A stretch of DNA of 64,000 nucleotides from contig JAUHXC010000001.1 in assembly GCA_030427205.1 (NCBI GenBank), positions 992,001 through 1,056,000 on the forward strand, read 5' to 3'. A program made the translations under genes and the position numbers. Positions 10,001 to 18,566 of this stretch are shown here, piece by piece; position 1 is the first letter of the stretch; the number at the start of each line of letters is the position of its first letter. The DNA comes from a bacterium (GTDB taxonomy: Bacteria > Myxococcota_A > Bradymonadia > UBA7976 > UBA1532). The notes beneath the pieces were generated by a model that was not told the DNA's origin, did not search any database, and was given only the letters and a program-made list of their open reading frames with translations.

Positions 10001-10550
10001 GGGCGTGGTGCACGTCAACGGCGGCGCGGTGCGGGCGCTCAATACGGCGTTCACCGGCGGCGGCCTGCCCGACAACGACGTGCGGTCGGTGACCCTCGCC
10101 GGCGACCGGCTGCTGGCCGGCACCGCGGCCGGCGTCGGCGTCTTCGACATCGGCGCCAACATGTGGACCCCCATCGGGCCCTCGCAGCTGCCCAACGCCT
10201 CGGTGCTCGCGGTGACCTACGCGCCGCCGATCGACGCGCCCACGCTGTGGATCGGCACCGAAGACGGGCTCTTCCACCGCAACCTCGACGGCAGCCCGAT
10301 CGCCGATTACGACACCTCCGATGGCCTGCCCGTCAACCGGATCAACGACGTGATGGTGCACCCCGACGGGCGCATCCTCGTCGCCACCCCCGGCGGGGTC
10401 GCGGTCAAGAGCGGTGAAGGGCCCTTCGTGACCTACGGCTTCGTCGACGGGCTGCCCGGGGTGGGCGCCTACGAGCTCGGCCTGGACGCCTCGGGGCGCA
10501 TCTGGGTGCGCAGCGAAGACGGCATCGGCCGGCTCGACGCGTCGGAGTGA
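7035..10550 (+). CDS. Large lipoprotein with thrombospondin type 3 repeats and beta-propeller
   Basis: 1171 residues. The N-terminal signal ends in lipobox LLGGC (Cys at about residue 21). Residues about 62-252 are calcium-binding thrombospondin type 3 repeats: many DxDxDG motifs (DRDDDGVNDDADNCPD, DFDGDGIGDLCDDDADGDG). The remaining ~900 residues are repeated 30-50-residue units such as IYIDGLDRLWVATGGAV, LWVGTRQGALVVEADG and LWIGTEDGLFHRNLDG, typical of the two-component-regulator propeller (ligand-binding sensor) fold, probably two propellers. No kinase is fused. It ends with a GTGA overlap onto the Ser/Thr kinase gene, so lipoprotein and kinase are likely made together; a surface sensor or scaffold is the reasonable guess. 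Confidence 0.75.
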   Translation: MTTRRLLTAGCALSALLLGGCTLDFEDFRPYTEDQPPVAADGGMEDFDVFVPPDRGMVDIDMQPDVDLDRDDDGVNDDADNCPDVANPDQADFDGDGIGDLCDDDADGDGAPDDVDNCLMLANEDQLDLDRDGEGDACDDDADGDGLDAAAEALAGTDPRRADTDGDAIADGDDSCPLRPSRADFDNDMDGYGDACDEDDDGDGVRDWADVCPGTADPEQNPELCVGDRDGDGVGDDVDNCPYIANPPVMEGGPQESAPCESQFATITYSRSTRALAPYLEGVVAGTAGGALVLDPIAGVQRSTNADGLAGNRIAGVYIDGERRQWFTTDRGLTVVRPDGFVFSMHADDHDGGPMGELREVAVGGGAVWVSSDAGLNRLDETGWAMFEGLPPGEVRGLYIDGLDRLWVATGGAVVRIAAGMIEATYDMLPDIGNITGVVDDGQRGVWVLGDNGALQLDAEGAVSPAGPYVGFGVRDIVSAPFNNRYLATDSGLRRIDRDGRLLPTGVPRDGTVPPLPSADLRAVAEAAEEGFWLGSAAGLQRIDSYFAAYDSEAIGGNCVTTAVRAGGYLWVGTRQGALVVEADGTLRALEELPGLEVTAIARFGEQVWIGTNQGIGVYDFAGAPVVQYQRGEGELPDFEISALEVDDRGVYIWIGTDGGGLLRYGGEGEWTTFNVANAPNDFLSDDIISLAYGDETLWVASPLGLSVYDDVEGAFALPVTIQGGRLPAVPVFDVAVGGGRVFAATAAGVAVRGPDGLWVTLRRQVGGIPNEAGTDGARAVAYDGTNLWILLEVSRRLEYGSLLRRSPDPANREGFQLYPPADAGLPETPAASGVDMDWVENELSVSFCGNADDPGGFGLLGGRGLIEEDVSTGGLRGEGDLAALTGGPGGQPMVVGQTAEGPVADLIDLEGVMPVTLPELDVPPAACGVPVQDGDNLWCVFDGVGFGRRFGNEQWNLGRREAIPALGEGDLRDIVVQSDTVAWLASAEGVVHVNGGAVRALNTAFTGGGLPDNDVRSVTLAGDRLLAGTAAGVGVFDIGANMWTPIGPSQLPNASVLAVTYAPPIDAPTLWIGTEDGLFHRNLDGSPIADYDTSDGLPVNRINDVMVHPDGRILVATPGGVAVKSGEGPFVTYGFVDGLPGVGAYELGLDASGRIWVRSEDGIGRLDASE

Positions 10551-12094
10551 GCAAACCGCACGCGGGCCGCATCGGACAGCGGGTCGGGGCGTATGTCCTC
10601 GAGCGGTTGATCGGGCGCGGCGGCATGAGCGTCGTCTTCTTCGCCCGCCACGAGGGCACCGGCCGCGGCGCCGCGGTCAAGATCCTGCAGACCGGCCTGC
10701 CCGAGAACATCATCGCCGCCCGCCGCCTCGAGCAGGAGGCGCGCACCATCGCCCGCATCGACAACCCGCACGTCGTGCGCATGTACGACGCCGGGCGGAC
10801 CCACGACGGGCTGCCGTGGTTCGCCATGGAGTACCTCGAAGGCGAGTCGCTGGGCCGGGTCTTCGCCCGCCATGGCCGGCTGCCGGTGCCGCGCATGCTC
10901 GACATCGTGCGGCAGATGCTCGCCGGGCTGTCCCAGGCCCACGCGCTCGAGATCGTGCACCGCGACCTCAAGCCGGACAACGTCTTCCTCGTGCGCCGCG
11001 ACGACGGCGCCGACTTCGTCAAGATGCTCGACTTCGGCATCGCGAAGCTGCTCGCGCCCGAGCCGAACAAGGTCGAATCCGTCGCCGGGGTGGTGCTCGG
11101 CACGCCGGAGTACCTCTCGCCCGAGGTGGCGATGGACGTCGACGTCTCGCCGGCCAGCGACATCTATGCGCTCGGCGTGGTGATGTTCGAGGGCTTGACC
11201 GGGCGGCTGCCGTTCACCGGGCGCACGCCGACGGCGATCGCCGAGCAGCACTGCTTCGACCCCCCGCCCCGGCCGCGCTCGATCGCGCCCGACCTGCCGG
11301 TGGCCGTCGAAGAGATCATCCTGCGCTGCCTGGCCAAAGAGCCCGGTGAGCGCTATCGGGACGCCGCGTCGCTCGACGCCGCGCTCAAGCGCCTGCAATC
11401 GAGCACCTCGCCGCTGCCGCGGATCGAGCGACCCTCCGGCGAGCCGGATGCCCCGGCGACCGAGCCCATCGAGGCGATCGAAGAGCGGCTGCGCCGTTTC
11501 GCCGAGCGGCACGCCGGGGCCCGGGCGCTGCTCGCCACACCGCTCGAAGAGACCCGGCGCCTGCGGCGGGACATCGACGCTCTCGAGGGCGAGCGCGCCG
11601 AGCTCGCCCGCCAGCTCGACGGCAGCGACGACCAGCTCGCCGCGCTCGAGCGGGAGCTCACCTCGGCGATGGCCGAGAGCACCGCGCTCGCCGAAGACGT
11701 CGCCCGGCTGCGCGGCAGCCTGCGCAGCCTCGGCCGGCTCGACCCCGACGACGACGCCGTCGCCCTGCTCGGCCTGCTCGATCCGCGCCGGCCGCCCGCC
11801 GGGCAGCGGCTCGCGCACCTGCAGCGGCTCGACGGGCAGGCGCCGGCGATCGAACAGCACGAAGAGCGGCGGGCCGACCTCATCGATCGCATCGCCGACG
11901 CGGTGGAGCGCCGCGCCCGGATCGACGCCCGCTGCGCCCGGCTCGAGGCCGATCTGATCCTCGGACGGGCCGCGGAGAGCGGGCGGCGGGCGCGCCTCGG
12001 GGCGCAGCTCGAAGCCCTGCAAGCCCGGATCGAGACGCTCGGTCAGCGGCGGGCGCGGATCGTCGTGCGGCTGCTGTTGCGCACCCGCCGCTGA
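10547..12094 (+). CDS. Soluble Ser/Thr protein kinase with C-terminal coiled coil
   Basis: 515 residues from a GTG overlapping the previous stop by 4 bp. A complete Hanks-type kinase domain spans about 14-275: glycine loop GRGGMSVV (23-30), invariant Lys45 in AAVKIL, catalytic HRDLKPDN (Asp140), DFG (162-164), GTPEYLSPE activation end and a DIYALGVVMFEGLTGRLPF helix. All catalytic residues are present. Residues about 305-505 are Glu/Arg/Leu-rich with heptad character (REIDALEGERAEL-like), so a long coiled coil, and there is no membrane segment or PASTA domain. Natural partners in the cluster are the two FHA proteins upstream; phosphorylation controlling injection-system assembly, as with PpkA/Fha in type VI secretion, is an analogy, not shown here. 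Confidence 0.85.
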   Translation: MSKPHAGRIGQRVGAYVLERLIGRGGMSVVFFARHEGTGRGAAVKILQTGLPENIIAARRLEQEARTIARIDNPHVVRMYDAGRTHDGLPWFAMEYLEGESLGRVFARHGRLPVPRMLDIVRQMLAGLSQAHALEIVHRDLKPDNVFLVRRDDGADFVKMLDFGIAKLLAPEPNKVESVAGVVLGTPEYLSPEVAMDVDVSPASDIYALGVVMFEGLTGRLPFTGRTPTAIAEQHCFDPPPRPRSIAPDLPVAVEEIILRCLAKEPGERYRDAASLDAALKRLQSSTSPLPRIERPSGEPDAPATEPIEAIEERLRRFAERHAGARALLATPLEETRRLRRDIDALEGERAELARQLDGSDDQLAALERELTSAMAESTALAEDVARLRGSLRSLGRLDPDDDAVALLGLLDPRRPPAGQRLAHLQRLDGQAPAIEQHEERRADLIDRIADAVERRARIDARCARLEADLILGRAAESGRRARLGAQLEALQARIETLGQRRARIVVRLLLRTRR

Positions 12095-12687
12095 TCGCGC
12101 CGCCCGGCGAGGCGCGACCGGCGCCGCCGGCCGTGCCACCGCTCGGCGATGACTTCGAAAAAAGAACGCCCGGCCTGGGGTCGGGCCGGGCGACGGACAC
12201 GTGGATCGGGGGTATCGACCCGCTGTGGCCGGGGGACGTCGGCGGAAGCCGAGCCGTGAACCGTGAACCGTGGATGGGTCACAAGGAGCGTCCGGATTCG
12301 ATGGGTAGGCGAATCTCGGTGCCACCCATCACATCGTCGGGCCGCCGCCGAATGTGAGGCTCTTTGCGTACCTGCTCGTCGGCGGCGCGAGATACACTTC
12401 GCCGAAACCCAGAGCCGGCAAGCGTCTCGCCCTAAATTCGCTTTCTGCGGCCCGCGCCACTTTTTTCTTCAGTCGCCGCGGGGTCTGCCGATGTGAGGTT
12501 GACGGGGCGTGCGCGCGGACACCGACGACCACGAAGAGAGACCGCCGCCGGGCGCCCGATCGAGGTCGGCGTCGCGAGTGGCGCTCATTCGAGCGTTCGG
12601 GCTACAGTGAGCGCCGAGTTTTCGCAGTTCCGGCGGCGGATCCACGCACTCCGAAACCGTCGGGGAGCGCCTCGGGGGGGAAGCACA
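12095..12687. other. 593-bp intergenic spacer
   Basis: No convincing gene. Open frames here lack codon character and plausible ribosome sites. Seen in it: a terminator-like hairpin on the minus strand (12158-12192), a short tandem repeat (GTGAACC twice near 12256), a T-run at 12461-12466 after a weak GCGGCCCGC hairpin, and AT-richer pockets near 12370-12470. A GGGGGGAAG ribosome site precedes the ATG at 12688. Confidence 0.6.
12158..12192 (-). terminator. Rho-independent-type terminator facing the minus strand
   Basis: A 9-bp perfect stem (CGCCCGGCC at 12167-12175, GGCCGGGCG at 12184-12192) with an 8-nt loop. On the minus strand it is followed by TTCTTTTTTC. No minus-strand gene is present to its right for several kb, so its role is unclear. 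Its stem and its CGAAG-ending T-tract recur at 39140-39183. Confidence 0.6.
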
Positions 12688-15600
12688 ATGCGTATCTTGT
12701 TGGCGGTGATCGCGGCGCTGTGGGCAGCGCCGGCGATGGCCGAGGTGAGCCTCGACAGCCCCAACGGCACCCGTTTCCGGATCGACGAGACCGGGCACGG
12801 CGGGCTCGTCGGTCCGGGGGCCTTCAACGGCTGGCCGCGCCTCTGCGTGCGCGTCGGCGGCGGAGACGGGGGCTGCAACGCGGCCGAGACCTACAACGCC
12901 AACGGCCAGGCGGCGGGCATCGAGCTCAACGGCCGCCAGTACGTGCTCGGCAACGACGCGCTGGCCGGCCTCGACGTGCGGCGAAAGATCTTCGTGCCCA
13001 ACGCCGGCGGCAACCTGGCCAACGGCTTCGTACGGTATCTCGACCAGCTGACCAACAGCACCGGCGCCCCGATCACCGTCTCGGTGCGCATCGGCACCGC
13101 CGGGGCTGGCTCGGGCTACGTCGTGCCCGGCATGACGCTGTGGCGCACCAGCTCCGACGACGCCGTGGCCACGCCCGCCGATCGCTGGCTGGTGGTCGAC
13201 GACGGCAACGCCGGCGGCGGCGCGGCGGCGGTCGGCGTGCTGATGCACGGGGCGGGCGCCCGCTCGGTGCCGGCGGCGCTCGGGCAGCTGTTCCCCGTCG
13301 CCGACGACGACCGCTCGCTGGCCTGGGACTTCCGCGACGTGCGCATCGAGCCCGGCCAGACCCGCAGCTTCCTCTCGGTGATCGTGCACGAGTCCGCTCG
13401 CGGCGCGGCGATCGACGAGACCGACAACCTGCTGCGGGTGCGCGAGGCCGACGCCCTGTTCGGGCTGAGCAACGCCGAGCGCAGCGCGATCCAGAACTTC
13501 GGCGTGACCCCGAACAACGGCGTCGCGCTCGCCGACGCCGGCGGGCCGTACAACGCCAACGAAGGCGAGCAGATCCAGCTCTCGGCGGCCGGCTCCTTCG
13601 ACCCCGAGGGGCTGCCGCTGATCTACGAGTGGGACTTCGACGGCGACGGCGACTACGACGACGCCCGCGGCATCAACGCGTTCCACACCGTGCCCGACGA
13701 CGGCGTGGTCGCCATCGGGCTGCAGGTGACCGACGCCGCGGGCAACGTCGACCGGGCCACCGGGCGCATCACCGTGGTCAACGTCGCGCCGCGGGTCGAC
13801 GGGGTCAACAGCGACAGCCCCATCGAGGAGGGCGGCCGGCTCAACGTCGACGTGCAGGTCACCGAGCCCGGCGCCGATACGCTGACCTACGACTACGACT
13901 GGGACGGCGACGGCGAGTTCGACGAGACCGGGCTCGATACCGGGCGCTACGAACACCTCTACCCCGACGACGGGATCTTCCAGGCCCGGGTGCGGGTCTC
14001 CGACGACGACGGCGGGGTCAGCGAGCGCGCCTTCACCGTCGACGTGCAGAACGTGGCCCCGACCGTCTTCAACGTCGCGGTGCTGCCGCTGGTGGCGGAG
14101 GGCGCCGAGTTCGACATCCGGGTCACCGCCCGCGACCCGGGCAACGACCCGATGACCTTCCGCTACGACCTCGACGGCGACGGCGTCGACGACATCGTCG
14201 GCGAGGGGCAGGACGTCGCGCAGGCCCGCTTCCCCGACGACGGGCTGTTCACGATCACCGTGACCGTCTGCGACGACCAGGGTGCGTGCAGCGAGCCGCG
14301 GGAGCAGGCGGTCAACGTCGGCAACGTCAACCCGAGCATCGTCAGCGTGACCTCCAACGGGCCGGTGCCCGAAGGCTCGCCGGTGACGGTGACCGTCGAG
14401 GCGACCGACCCCGGCGGCGCCGGCGACCCGCTGCGCTACTCGTTCGACTGGGACAATGACGGCGAGTTCATCGACGACGTCAACGACTCGCCCGATGCGG
14501 TGCAGCAGCACGTCTTCGACCAGCAGGGCACCTACTTCGTCGGGGTGCAGGTGCGCGACGACGACAACGGCCGGGCGGTGGGCAACGTCGAGATCGTCGT
14601 GACCAACGTCGGCCCGACCGTCGAGCTCAGCGGCCCGGCCGCGGGCGACGAGGGCGCCGCGCTGCCCTTCGACTGCCTGGCCACCGACCCGGGCAACGAC
14701 GCTTTGAGCTACGACTGGGATCTGGACGGCGACGGCACCTTCGAGGTCATTGGCGGCCAGGCCCGCGAGCTGGCCCGCTTCGGCCAGGAGGGTAGCTACG
14801 TCGTGCGCTGCCGGGTCGACGACGGCGACGGCGGCAGCGACACCGACTCCGCCGAGGTGACCATCAACAACGTGCGCCCGACCCTCGAGATCGAGGTCGA
14901 CAGCCCGCAGAACGAAGGCGCCGAGGTCGTGGTGCGCGCGGTGGCGGTCGACCCGGGCGACGACACCCTCATCTACACCTACGACTTCGACGGCGACGGC
15001 ATGCCCGAGATCGTCGACGCGCAGGGCGACGGCGCCGAGCTGGGGCGCTACGCCTATCCCGACCAGGGCCTGTACACCATCCGGGTCGACGTCTTCGACG
15101 GCACCGACGGCATCGACGCCCAGGAGGTCATCGACATCCGCAACGTCGACCCGATCGTGCGGCTGACGACCAACTCCCCGGTCGACGAGGGCGGCGAGCT
15201 GCGGCTGACCGCCGAGGTGAGCGACCCGGGCGCCGATACGATCACCCTCGCCTGGGACATCGACGGCGACCAGGTGCCCGACATCGAGGGGCCGGTCGAA
15301 GCCGGCGAGATCGAGCAGCTCGTCATCCCGCCCGACGACGCCCGCTTCGAGGTCACCGTGGTGGCCACGGACGAAGACGGCGGCCGCAGCGAAGCCACTG
15401 CGGCGGTGGTCATCGAGAACGTGCCGCCCAGCTTCCCCGAGTTCCAGCTGCCGCCGGCCCAGGAGCGCGAGGCCTATCGCGGCACCGTGCCGGCGCAGGA
15501 CCCGGCCGGCGCCAACGACCCGCTGGCCTTCTCGCTGATCAACCCGCCGGCCCAGATCGACATCGACCGCAACACCGGCCAGCTCTTGTGGACGCCGAGC

Positions 15601-17247
15601 TATGACGACTACCTCAACCAGCCGCTGACCATCACCGTGCGGGTCAGCGACGGCGACGGCGGCAGCGCCGAGACCGACATCGAGCTGGCGGTGCTCGCCC
15701 GGGACGAAGACGCCGACCAGCTGCCCGACAGCTACGAAGAGCTGACCTGCGACCCCGACGCGCCCGACGTCTGCCTCGACCCGACCGACCCCGCCGACGC
15801 CCGCCAGGACCCCGACGGCGATGGCCGCGACAACCTCACCGAGTGGCGCGAGCAGACCGACCCGTTCTTCTACGAAGGCCCCGAGACCCCGCTGCTGCAG
15901 GCGCCGTCGGACGGCGGCCGCATCGCGACCCTCGCCCCGGCGCTGGTCGTCAGCTGGGTCGACAACCCCGTCGGCGGCGGCGCGGGCATCGAATACGCGA
16001 TCTACGCGGACGCCGAGCTGAGCGTCGAGGTGGTCGTCTCCGATCCGGTCGAGCAGGCCGAGGACGAAGGCGTGCCCACCAGCTGGGTGCCGCCCGAAGG
16101 CCTGCTCTTCGAAGACCAGTGGTACTGGTGGCGGGCGCGCTCGGTGGCCGGCGAGGCCCGCTCGGCGTGGTCCGAGCCGTTCAGCTTCCGCACCAACGCC
16201 ACCAACGAGGCGCCCACCGCGCCGATCCTCGTCTCGCCCACCGACGGCGCGGTCGTCGATACCCGCACCCCGACCTTCCGGGCGCTGCCCTCGACCGACC
16301 TCGACGAAGACACCCTGCGCTACATCTTCAACATCTACGACGTGCGCACCTTCACCGGATCGGGCGAGGTGACCGCCGACGGGGTCAGCTTCACCGTCAA
16401 CACCGCGCTCTCGGAGAACGCGGTCATCGAGTGGGAGGTCGTCGCGGTGGACGACGCCGGCGGCATGACCCCCAGCGGCCGCTGGAGCTTCCGGGTCGAC
16501 AGCGAGAACGCCGCGCCCACCGCGCCCGAGTTCATCGCGCCGGCGGCCATGGGCAACATCGTGCCCGTCGTCGAAGACCTCGCGCCGGCCCTCGTCGTGG
16601 GCGGCAGCGTCGACGAGGACGGCGAGGCCATCAGCTACGTCATCGGGGTGCGCGAGATCGAAGGCGCGATCATCGCCGAGAGCGACCCGATCGCGGAGAC
16701 CGGCGGCCGGGCCAGCTGGCGGGTGCCGATGGAGCTCGACGAAAACGGCGACTACACCGCCTTCGCCCGGGCGATCGACGAGCGGGGCACCGAGTCGGCC
16801 ATCACCGAGCTCGACATCTTCGTCTCCGCCGTCGACGAGCCGCCGCCGACCCCCGAGCTGCAGTCGCCCGCCGACGGGGTCACCGTGCCCCGGGACGACG
16901 CCATCGTGATCTGGTCGACGGTGCGTGACCCCGAGCGCCTCGACCCGGTGACCTACATCCTCGAGTACTGCAACGCGGCCGGCATCTGCACCGAGGTCCG
17001 TCGCGAGGGGCAGTCCTACAGCCTCTCCGACCTCGCCGAGCCGGGGGAGCAGTTCACCTGGCGGGTCCAGGCGGAGGACCCCGCCGGCAATACCTCGCGC
17101 TGGAGCGAGCGGCGGGTCTTCGCCATCAACCGCTCGGCCGAGACCGTCTCCGGCTGCGGCTGCGAAGCCGCCGGCGACACCCCGGCCCCGTGGAGCCTCG
17201 CGCTGCTCGGGCTGGGGCTGATCGGGCTGCGCCGCCGGCGCCGTTGA
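12688..17247 (+). CDS. PKD-repeat surface protein with MYXO-CTERM-type anchor
   Basis: 1519 residues, starting at the ATG preceded by GGGGGGAAG. Signal peptide about 1-19 (ending AMA). Residues 20-280 are a conserved N-terminal region of unknown fold. Then seven PKD/Ig-like repeats of about 85-95 residues begin near 281, 369, 458, 547, 642, 729 and 818, each with an EG turn, a YxxDxDGDG calcium-type loop and a closing VxNV. A cadherin/putative-Ig domain starts near 912, and several fibronectin III-like domains from about 1064. The C-terminus (about 1488-1519) reads SGCGCEAAG, a hydrophobic helix and RRRRR, the tripartite MYXO-CTERM sorting signal thought to be processed by a myxosortase on the cell surface. 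Probably an adhesin or matrix protein. Confidence 0.85.
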   Translation: MRILLAVIAALWAAPAMAEVSLDSPNGTRFRIDETGHGGLVGPGAFNGWPRLCVRVGGGDGGCNAAETYNANGQAAGIELNGRQYVLGNDALAGLDVRRKIFVPNAGGNLANGFVRYLDQLTNSTGAPITVSVRIGTAGAGSGYVVPGMTLWRTSSDDAVATPADRWLVVDDGNAGGGAAAVGVLMHGAGARSVPAALGQLFPVADDDRSLAWDFRDVRIEPGQTRSFLSVIVHESARGAAIDETDNLLRVREADALFGLSNAERSAIQNFGVTPNNGVALADAGGPYNANEGEQIQLSAAGSFDPEGLPLIYEWDFDGDGDYDDARGINAFHTVPDDGVVAIGLQVTDAAGNVDRATGRITVVNVAPRVDGVNSDSPIEEGGRLNVDVQVTEPGADTLTYDYDWDGDGEFDETGLDTGRYEHLYPDDGIFQARVRVSDDDGGVSERAFTVDVQNVAPTVFNVAVLPLVAEGAEFDIRVTARDPGNDPMTFRYDLDGDGVDDIVGEGQDVAQARFPDDGLFTITVTVCDDQGACSEPREQAVNVGNVNPSIVSVTSNGPVPEGSPVTVTVEATDPGGAGDPLRYSFDWDNDGEFIDDVNDSPDAVQQHVFDQQGTYFVGVQVRDDDNGRAVGNVEIVVTNVGPTVELSGPAAGDEGAALPFDCLATDPGNDALSYDWDLDGDGTFEVIGGQARELARFGQEGSYVVRCRVDDGDGGSDTDSAEVTINNVRPTLEIEVDSPQNEGAEVVVRAVAVDPGDDTLIYTYDFDGDGMPEIVDAQGDGAELGRYAYPDQGLYTIRVDVFDGTDGIDAQEVIDIRNVDPIVRLTTNSPVDEGGELRLTAEVSDPGADTITLAWDIDGDQVPDIEGPVEAGEIEQLVIPPDDARFEVTVVATDEDGGRSEATAAVVIENVPPSFPEFQLPPAQEREAYRGTVPAQDPAGANDPLAFSLINPPAQIDIDRNTGQLLWTPSYDDYLNQPLTITVRVSDGDGGSAETDIELAVLARDEDADQLPDSYEELTCDPDAPDVCLDPTDPADARQDPDGDGRDNLTEWREQTDPFFYEGPETPLLQAPSDGGRIATLAPALVVSWVDNPVGGGAGIEYAIYADAELSVEVVVSDPVEQAEDEGVPTSWVPPEGLLFEDQWYWWRARSVAGEARSAWSEPFSFRTNATNEAPTAPILVSPTDGAVVDTRTPTFRALPSTDLDEDTLRYIFNIYDVRTFTGSGEVTADGVSFTVNTALSENAVIEWEVVAVDDAGGMTPSGRWSFRVDSENAAPTAPEFIAPAAMGNIVPVVEDLAPALVVGGSVDEDGEAISYVIGVREIEGAIIAESDPIAETGGRASWRVPMELDENGDYTAFARAIDERGTESAITELDIFVSAVDEPPPTPELQSPADGVTVPRDDAIVIWSTVRDPERLDPVTYILEYCNAAGICTEVRREGQSYSLSDLAEPGEQFTWRVQAEDPAGNTSRWSERRVFAINRSAETVSGCGCEAAGDTPAPWSLALLGLGLIGLRRRRR

Positions 17248-17287
17248 GCCGGCCGGCGTGCGGCACAGCGCCATCGACGCCCCGCCC

Positions 17288-17316
17288 GTGACGGCGCCCG
17301 CCGTTCGAGTTAGACT
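17288..17316 (+). promoter_or_regulatory. Candidate promoter for the membrane-fusion protein gene
   Basis: GTGACG (17288-17293), 17-bp spacer, TAGACT (17311-17316); each box matches four of six consensus positions. The leader to the GTG at 17343 would be about 20 nt. Unproven, but it is the best match in this gap. Confidence 0.35.
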
Positions 17317-17342
17317 GCGCCGGCTCTTCACTTCGAGGTCAC

Positions 17343-18566
17343 GTGCGCACCCGTATCATCGCCATCTCGGCCCTGCTCGCCCTGTGCTGCGCCTGCGGCG
17401 ACGGCGGCCCCGGTCGTGACGGCCAGAAGGGCGGCCCGCCGGGCAAGGAGAAAGACGCGCCGCCCGCGCCGGTCGAGGTCGTCGAGGTGACCACCGGCCC
17501 CATCAGCGACGGCCTCGAGGCCACCGCGACCGTGCAGGCCCGCGACCGGGCCGAGATCCGGGCCCGGGCCAGCGGCGCGGTCAGCGCCCTCGACGTGGAA
17601 GAAGGCCAGCGGGTCACCGCCGGCCAGCGCCTCGCCCGCATCGACCAGCCCGCCTACCAGAGCCTCATCGACAAGGCGCGGGCCCAGGTCGAGAAAGCCC
17701 GCCGCGACCTGCTCGCCGCCCAACAGCTCAAGACCCAGGGCGTGCTGCCCAAGCAGCAGGTCGACGACGCCGAGTTCAACCTGCGCCAGGCCCGGCTCGA
17801 GCTGCGCCGCCTCGAAGACGAGCGCGGCCTCGGCGCGGTGACCTCGCCCATCGACGGGGTCGTCGTCTCGCGGGCCGTCGAGCGGGGTGAAGCCATCTCG
17901 GCGGGCGCCGCGCTGTTCGAGGTCGCCGACCTCGCCGCGCTCGAAGTCGAGCTCTACGTGCCCGAGCGCCACCTCGGCCGGCTCAAGACCGGCCTGCCGG
18001 TGCAGGTCAGCGCCGACGCCACCGGCGACGGCGTGCTCACCGGCCGCGTCGAGCGCATCGCGCCCACCGTCGACCCGCGCAGCGGCACCGTCAAGGTCAC
18101 CGTGGCCCTCGGCGACGGGGCCATCGACGAGAGCCACACGCTGCGGCCGGGCATGTACGTGCGCGCGCGCATCGTGCTCGATACCCGCGACGACGCAGTG
18201 CTCGTGCCGCGGCGGGCGGTCATCTACGAGAACGACCGCGCCTTCGCCTTCCGGGTCGACGACGGCGTCGCCCGCAAGCTCGCGCTGAAGGTGGGCCACG
18301 CCGACCGCGACCGGCTCGAGATCCGCGACCCGCTGAAGGCCGGCGATACGGTGATCGTCTTCGGCCAGCGCGGCCTCGAAGACGGGGCCAAGGTGCGCAT
18401 CGTCGGGGCCGGCGCGCAGAAGACCGACGCGCAGAAGGCCGACGCGCAGAAGGCCGAAGACGGGACGAGCCCGAAGCCGGGCGCCGAGGCGCCGGCCGCC
18501 GGCGCAGAGAAGACGACGTCGAAGAAGGGCCGGCCGGGGGCCGCCGACAGCGAGGGGAGCCCATGA
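17343..18566 (+). CDS. Efflux RND-type periplasmic adaptor (membrane-fusion) lipoprotein
   Basis: 407 residues from GTG. Signal with lipobox-like LCCAC (Cys about 16-18), then a Gly/Pro/Lys linker. The adaptor body is typical of the AcrA/HlyD family: a first lipoyl half (ATVQARDRAEIRARASG, VEEGQRVTAGQRLARID), a helical hairpin (about 100-165, ARAQVEKARRDLLAAQQLK), a second lipoyl half (TSPIDGVVVSRAVERGEAIS), a beta-barrel and a membrane-proximal domain (LVPRRAVIYENDRAFAFRVDDG). The tail is low-complexity with repeated DAQKA units. Such proteins normally bridge an inner-membrane pump to an outer-membrane channel, but no pump or TolC gene is adjacent; it overlaps an Opp-type ATPase gene instead (ATGA). 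Confidence 0.85.
   Translation: MRTRIIAISALLALCCACGDGGPGRDGQKGGPPGKEKDAPPAPVEVVEVTTGPISDGLEATATVQARDRAEIRARASGAVSALDVEEGQRVTAGQRLARIDQPAYQSLIDKARAQVEKARRDLLAAQQLKTQGVLPKQQVDDAEFNLRQARLELRRLEDERGLGAVTSPIDGVVVSRAVERGEAISAGAALFEVADLAALEVELYVPERHLGRLKTGLPVQVSADATGDGVLTGRVERIAPTVDPRSGTVKVTVALGDGAIDESHTLRPGMYVRARIVLDTRDDAVLVPRRAVIYENDRAFAFRVDDGVARKLALKVGHADRDRLEIRDPLKAGDTVIVFGQRGLEDGAKVRIVGAGAQKTDAQKADAQKAEDGTSPKPGAEAPAAGAEKTTSKKGRPGAADSEGSP

Noticed and set aside
1..12094. Complete prophage
   Set aside because: Only baseplate/tail genes plus signalling genes are present. No integrase, capsid, terminase or lysis genes are in the window, so a tail-like injection system fits better.
12469..17331. 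A 1620-codon open frame on the minus strand opposite the PKD protein
   Set aside because: Long antisense frames are expected in very GC-rich genes. The plus frame has a signal peptide, repeated domains and a sorting tail; the minus frame shows only low-complexity Val/Gly/Asp/Arg sequence.
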